Source: CAYVDH01 sp964450355
GTDB taxonomy: Bacteria > Bacteroidota > Bacteroidia > NS11-12g > UBA955
DNA: 10,279 nt
NCBI GenBank assembly: GCA_964450355.1
Contig: CAYVDH010000132.1
Coordinates: forward strand, 1-10,279
Direction: 5' to 3'
In this document: positions 6,686 through 10,279 of the stretch, piece by piece
Layout of the letters: every line of letters starts with the position of its first letter
Position numbering within the stretch: position 1 is the first letter of the stretch
Translations under genes and position numbers: made by a program
The notes under the pieces: model-generated
What the model was told of the DNA's origin: nothing
Seen by the model: only the letters and a program-made list of their open reading frames with translations
Databases searched by the model: none

Positions 6686-8500
6686 ATGGCAGAACAAGAT
6701 TTTATAAAAGCAGGTTTTACAGTAGTTGGCACAGAAGCTAACGAAAACAAACTACTCAGTTTTTTAAAAGAGAATTACCCCAGTATAATCAGAGATAATG
6801 AAATTGACTTGCAGGAATTAAAAGCCATTGCAGGTTTGCCCATTGACGAAAAAGTAAACGGCTACGGTTTAAACTTTGTAGGCAGAAACTTTGCAAGAGC
6901 GAAATATGCCCAAAAGACAGAAAAGGAATTACGTCTCAATACCACGTTGAGTAAAAACATTGATACAGCTCAAAATTTAGTTCTGAAAGGCGACAACCTT
7001 GATAGTTTGAAAATCCTAAAAAACCATTACAGCAATAAAATCAAATGTATATACATAGACCCACCATATAATACTACAAGTGATGAATTTGTGTATCCTG
7101 ATAAGTTTGATAAAGAAGAAGCAGAAGTATTGGGTTTGGCTAACTTAAGCGAAAGCGATTTTGCAAGAATGGACTTTAGTTTTAAATCCAAAAAAAGCCA
7201 TAACGGTTGGTTGGCTTTTATGTATCCTCGTCTATTATTGGCAAGAGATTTATTGAGCAAAGACGGAGTGATATTTATTAGCATTGATGACAATGAACAG
7301 GCAAACCTAAAATTACTTTGTGATGATGTTTTTGGAGATGAAAATTTTGTTTCAAATATAGCATGGAGAAAATCAGATAATCAAGCAAATATTGGACAAA
7401 TAGCAAGGGTAAAGGAATATATATTATGCTACACCAAGGAAAAAGAAATTTTAAACTTAAACAAAATACCTTTAACAGAAAAAGCAAAAAAGGAATACGG
7501 TTACAAAGACGAAAGGGGGAATTTTAGAAGAGGAATTTTATTACATAAAACAAGAGGGCGTCATTTTTATGATGTAACAACAAAAAATGGTAATATTTTA
7601 AACGGTCCTTGGATGGTTAAAGAAGATGATTTCAGAAAATTAGATAAAGAAAACAAAATTTTATGGACAAGTAGCGGAGATGAACAACCTTATAGTAAAA
7701 TTTATTTACACGAATCAGAAGGTCAAATATCAAATGATTTTTGGGATACAACTTTTGGAAGTAACCAGGAGGCAAGTTTAGCTTTGGAAGTATTGTTGAA
7801 TCAACGACTTTTTGATTTTCCAAAATCAACTAAATTAATAAAATATCTACTAACAATAGGGAGTCAAGATGATTCAATAGTTCTCGACTTCTTCGCAGGT
7901 TCAGGCACAACAGGACACGCAGTAATGCAACTCAATGCAGAAGATGGAGGAAACCGCAAATTTATTTTATGCCAAATTGATGAGCCAATCAAAGAGGACA
8001 AACCAGCATATCAATTTTGTATAGAAAACAATTTACCACCAGTAATTTCGAGCATTACCATTGAACGTTTAAAGCGTGCAGGAGAAAAAATTGAAAAAGA
8101 AATGGAAGAAGCCAATAGCAAAGTAGGTTTATTTGAAGAAAATAAAAAACCTATGCCTCTATGTGGTTTCAAGGTTTTTGACAGCGTAGAAGCTCCAAAA
8201 TTAGAAATAGATGAGCAGAAGCAAATCGGTATTCGTTTTAATATAACAGATGCTTTAAGCCGTATCTACAATATGATTTTCACCGTTGGGTTAGACGAAC
8301 CAACACAAGTGCCCGAAGAAGTAGTAAAAGATTGCATTTATAAAATAGGAAATCATCATTACATTACTAACAGCGAGAAAATAACCAGTGATGATTATTC
8401 AAATGCTATTAAAAACGGTAAAGTTTTTATTGACGGATGGACAGCCAGCCTAAACGGAACATTGCAGAACTATAAAGAAGATGTGAAGATTGTGTTTTGA
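6686..8500 (+). CDS. mod: Type III DNA methyltransferase, Mod subunit (adenine-N6, beta class)
   Basis: The 604-residue protein carries catalytic motif IV DPPYN at 125-129 before the AdoMet-binding motif I FFAGSG at 402-407. That order defines the beta class used by Type III Mod subunits (EC 2.1.1.72). Between them, about 228-365, lies the target recognition domain, with segments such as NGPWMVKEDDF and FWDTTFGSNQEAS that resemble this family. Mod methylates adenine on one strand of a short asymmetric site, modifies DNA on its own and gives the Res-Mod complex its specificity; the site cannot be read from sequence. An in-frame GTG at 6662 lies inside the right arm of the upstream hairpin. I prefer the ATG at 6686 because MAEQDF begins a plausible N-terminus and lies clear of the stem. 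No clear Shine-Dalgarno sequence is seen. Mod is last in the operon, the reverse of the usual mod-res order. The recognition domain is AT-richer than its flanks. Confidence 0.95.
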   Translation: MAEQDFIKAGFTVVGTEANENKLLSFLKENYPSIIRDNEIDLQELKAIAGLPIDEKVNGYGLNFVGRNFARAKYAQKTEKELRLNTTLSKNIDTAQNLVLKGDNLDSLKILKNHYSNKIKCIYIDPPYNTTSDEFVYPDKFDKEEAEVLGLANLSESDFARMDFSFKSKKSHNGWLAFMYPRLLLARDLLSKDGVIFISIDDNEQANLKLLCDDVFGDENFVSNIAWRKSDNQANIGQIARVKEYILCYTKEKEILNLNKIPLTEKAKKEYGYKDERGNFRRGILLHKTRGRHFYDVTTKNGNILNGPWMVKEDDFRKLDKENKILWTSSGDEQPYSKIYLHESEGQISNDFWDTTFGSNQEASLALEVLLNQRLFDFPKSTKLIKYLLTIGSQDDSIVLDFFAGSGTTGHAVMQLNAEDGGNRKFILCQIDEPIKEDKPAYQFCIENNLPPVISSITIERLKRAGEKIEKEMEEANSKVGLFEENKKPMPLCGFKVFDSVEAPKLEIDEQKQIGIRFNITDALSRIYNMIFTVGLDEPTQVPEEVVKDCIYKIGNHHYITNSEKITSDDYSNAIKNGKVFIDGWTASLNGTLQNYKEDVKIVF

Positions 8501-8501
8501 T

Positions 8502-8573
8502 TTAGATAGAATATTTTTATCTAATAAATAGATAACTCCATTTAATCACTTAATTAGTTTGTATTGTTATCTA
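8502..8573. repeat. Inverted TAGATA/TATCTA motifs between mod and the HTH gene
   Basis: TTAGATA (8502-8508) pairs with TATCTAA (8518-8524) around 9 bases, and TAGATAAC (8529-8536) pairs with GTTATCTA (8566-8573) around 29 bases. The core hexamer thus occurs four times in alternating orientation within about 72 bases, directly after the mod stop. This may be an operator cluster for the downstream HTH protein or a weak mod terminator. The strong AT bias makes chance occurrence a real alternative. Confidence 0.35.
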
Positions 8574-8578
8574 ACCAA

Positions 8579-8611
8579 TTTGTTTAGTTTTATCATCTTT
8601 TTGTTTAGTTT
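8579..8611 (+). repeat. Direct repeats TTTGTTTAGTTT, 21 bases apart
   Basis: Identical 12-mers lie at 8579-8590 and 8600-8611. Their 21-base spacing is two helical turns, which would place them on the same DNA face. A third copy with one mismatch, TTTGTTTAATTT at 8673-8684, overlaps the promoter boxes of the HTH gene. These could be binding sites for that protein or another regulator. Confidence 0.4.
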
Positions 8612-8642
8612 ATTAATAGATTTATATTATAAATTAAGTAAT

Positions 8643-8686
8643 TTGTATTAAAAGTTAGTAAATTTATTTAATTTTGTTTAATTTTG
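8643..8686 (+). promoter_or_regulatory. Putative promoter of the HTH regulator gene
   Basis: Two TAATTTTG boxes at 8669-8676 and 8679-8686, ten bases apart, both match the Bacteroidetes -7 consensus TAnnTTTG. A TTG at 8643-8645 lies 23 bases before the first box, at the long end of the accepted -33 spacing. Either box would give a leader of about 10-25 bases before the ATG at 8705. Confidence 0.45.
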
Positions 8687-8704
8687 AGGCTTAATAGTCT
8701 TGTT

Positions 8705-9067
8705 ATGATAACTTTATACATCAAAGAAATGCTTAGGTATAAAAATCTAAAACCCACTGCTTCTACTTTAGCAAAAATGGGAATATCATGGATTACTGCA
8801 AACAATATGTTGAGCAACAAAGCAAAATCCATTACTTTTGACCATGTAGAAAAATTATGTATTGGACTTAATTGTACTCCTAATGAATTATTTAATTACA
8901 AACCAGATAAAAAAGGAGTAGGTCCTGACTATGTCATTCATGAAATAAAAAAAGAAGGCACTCCACTTGCACTTCAAGATGTGCTGCAAAGAATGCCAAT
9001 GAAAGAATTGATGGAAACTACTAAATTGATTATTGAAAGTGAATCAACTAAAAAGATTAAGAAATAA
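8705..9067 (+). CDS. HTH transcriptional regulator, XRE/HTH_26-like
   Basis: The 120-residue protein has an N-terminal Cro/C1-type helix-turn-helix at about 1-66. 'PTASTLAKMGISWITANNML' gives the helix-turn-helix pair, and 'ITFDHVEKLCIGLNCTPNELF' gives the closing helices typical of the HTH_26 subfamily. A C-terminal helical tail (about 75-120, Lys/Glu-rich) is of unknown role. The ATG at 8705 is chosen over an in-frame TTG at 8684, because that TTG lies within the second promoter box and the HTH begins properly with ITLYIKEML. It follows mod by 204 bases, has its own putative promoter and ends in a strong terminator, so it is probably a separate transcript. It may regulate the restriction locus like a controller protein, or be an unrelated neighbour. 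The repeats upstream are candidate operators. Confidence 0.8.
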   Translation: MITLYIKEMLRYKNLKPTASTLAKMGISWITANNMLSNKAKSITFDHVEKLCIGLNCTPNELFNYKPDKKGVGPDYVIHEIKKEGTPLALQDVLQRMPMKELMETTKLIIESESTKKIKK

Positions 9068-9099
9068 AAAAGGGGCTTGATAATTCAAGCCCCTTTTTT
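9066..9099. terminator. Bidirectional intrinsic terminator between convergent genes
   Basis: GGGGCTTGA at 9072-9080 pairs perfectly with TCAAGCCCC at 9085-9093 around a 4-base loop. Flanking A6 (9066-9071) and T6 (9094-9099) tracts give a U-run on either strand. It overlaps the HTH gene's stop codon and lies 16 bases from the end of the convergent minus-strand gene, so it can end both transcripts. Confidence 0.93.
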
Positions 9100-9114
9100 A
9101 ATGTTAAAAATAAA

Positions 9115-10056
9115 TTATTCTTCAATGTAAACTTTGAAGTTTGCTTCAATCGTTTTATTGTTTTCAATTAGTAAATTATTGGCATTGGGGTTAGAATTTA
9201 AAGCACTGGTCAGCAATACTTGGCTTTCACTATTTGGAGCTATTTGAAATATTTGTCCTTCCATCATTAGGCTACTACTTAAACTTGCTGTAATTTCGAC
9301 ATTGCTGTTGTTTTTAATTTTATAGCCCCTGCTTAATATATGTGGCAATGTTGATACTAACTTGATTTCACCTGGTAAAACAGTTCCTTCAAAATCTGCA
9401 ATCCTTGTAGAACTTGTACTATCAACACTTCTTGCATTGATGTACAAACTATACAAACTTGGATTACTAAATTGAAATAAACTCAAGGCTATATCAAGTT
9501 TGTTGGTAAGCAGTTTTTCAATGTCGTTTAGAATATTTTCCATTTCTTCTCTTATAATACTCTGCTCACTAATTTGATCTTTTGGTTTTTGAATGACACT
9601 GTAAAAGGCGGTTAATTCATTGTTAAACTGAGTCATTAATGCTGATGTAATTGAAAATGGGACTAATGAAGTTATAATTGGTGTTGCAGCATCTTTAACA
9701 GATAGTGCATATATGTAAAATTCGGAATCTCTCATTTTTTCAATACTCGATATTGTTAAATCAAATTTTTCATTGAGTAATTTGTTGTTTGTTAAATTTG
9801 AATGTAGAGTTAATGCTCTTCCAACTATTAAAGTTGTTTTAGTTAATGAATCCCTCTTGTCTTGTTTATCAACTGTATTTCCTGTTATATCTAAACTAGC
9901 GATACTGGCTTTTGATAAAAGCTGTGCAAGTTTATTTGAAAAATTAGTTTTTTCAACCGCAATAATAGCTATACTGCTTGTGTCAGCAGTATGATTGTTT
10001 AGCATTGTTTCAACTTTAAGATACATGCTAATTCTGTTTTCAATTTGATTGTTCAT
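9115..10056 (-). CDS. Protein of unknown function, helical N-terminal part and beta-rich C-terminal part
   Basis: The 313-residue minus-strand protein has no signal peptide and no convincing membrane segment, so it is probably cytoplasmic. Residues 1-215 look all-helical, with amphipathic stretches at about 5-50, 70-120 and 140-195, the last Glu/Lys-rich. The helical part ends in a NPSLYSLYINARSV segment (198-211). Residues 223-313 look like a beta-sandwich (GTVLPGE ... GYKIKNNSNVEITASL ... NFKVYIEE). I have an impression, which I cannot verify, of a recurring Bacteroidetes hypothetical family with a long helical region, a 'PxFYxxYxxAR' motif and a C-terminal beta domain. No catalytic motif is visible. 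It is transcribed convergently with the HTH gene and shares its terminator. The ATG at 10056 is the natural start. No clear promoter box was found upstream. Confidence 0.8.
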   Translation of the reverse strand: MNNQIENRISMYLKVETMLNNHTADTSSIAIIAVEKTNFSNKLAQLLSKASIASLDITGNTVDKQDKRDSLTKTTLIVGRALTLHSNLTNNKLLNEKFDLTISSIEKMRDSEFYIYALSVKDAATPIITSLVPFSITSALMTQFNNELTAFYSVIQKPKDQISEQSIIREEMENILNDIEKLLTNKLDIALSLFQFSNPSLYSLYINARSVDSTSSTRIADFEGTVLPGEIKLVSTLPHILSRGYKIKNNSNVEITASLSSSLMMEGQIFQIAPNSESQVLLTSALNSNPNANNLLIENNKTIEANFKVYIEE

Positions 10057-10279
10057 AATGGTAAATTTTTTAATTGATACAAAACAGATATTTAATAAGA
10101 GAATATCCTACGAGAAAGTAATAAGTGGTATAAAATAAGTAATATTCGGTAGTTTTATTTTGAAAATTGGAAATTAACTGCATTTTTTCCAAAGTGTTTT
10201 ATAAAAAGTTATACATATTTAAATCTCTTGTTAAATTTTTTTTCATTAGGTTACATTTCTTTTTATTAATGATAATCAA

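Noticed and set aside
9773..9994. 73-residue plus-strand open frame
   Set aside because: It is the complement of the minus-strand gene at 9115-10056, has no promoter or ribosome-binding site, and its hydrophobic composition is explained by antisense codons.
10167..10192. TTGGAAA/TTTCCAA inverted repeat upstream of the minus-strand gene
   Set aside because: It is only a 7-base dyad with a 12-base loop in very AT-rich DNA, 111-136 bases from the start, with no promoter box beside it. Chance is the simplest explanation.

Overview
The window is AT-rich DNA that most likely comes from a member of the Bacteroidetes. Three things point there: an outer-membrane TonB-dependent receptor of the Bacteroidetes type (N-terminal carboxypeptidase-regulatory-like domain, 'LKSLQTFPGV' plug motif), putative promoters that match the phylum's TAnnTTTG -7 box, and start sites with almost no Shine-Dalgarno sequence. 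No RNA gene, CRISPR array or insertion sequence was found, and no gene-free stretch exceeds about 225 bases.

Layout. (1) Positions 1-3077: the end of a transport operon. A 5'-truncated gene, probably a DUF4249-like outer-membrane partner, overlaps by one base (TAATG) a complete 729-residue TonB-dependent receptor. (2) Positions 3078-3287: a control region with a possible 18-codon remnant ORF, a -7 promoter box and two dyads. (3) Positions 3288-8500: a complete Type III restriction-modification locus in the unusual order res, then a GxxExxY-family PD-(D/E)XK-like gene, then mod. The small middle gene is bracketed by copies of a short period-8 repeat, and the downstream copy is half of an 18-bp hairpin just before the mod start. 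(4) Positions 8501-9099: a repeat-rich leader, a 120-residue HTH (XRE/HTH_26-like) regulator, and a strong bidirectional terminator. (5) Positions 9115-10056, minus strand: a 313-residue protein of unknown function with a helical N-terminal part and a beta-rich C-terminal part, followed by 223 bases in which no gene is visible.

How the genes work together. Mod would methylate adenine in a short asymmetric site and supply specificity. Res would associate with Mod, hydrolyse ATP and cut unmodified DNA. The GxxExxY gene sits in the same transcription unit but has no established role. The HTH protein could control the locus or simply be its neighbour. Sampled 60-base lines are about 18-25% GC in the receptor gene, 27-47% in res and 35-40% in the mod flanks, so the restriction locus looks compositionally distinct and may have been acquired. 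The main system is a known type. The most unusual signals are the repeat-bracketed GxxExxY cassette, the hairpin at the mod start, the reversed gene order and a repeat-like insert inside res.
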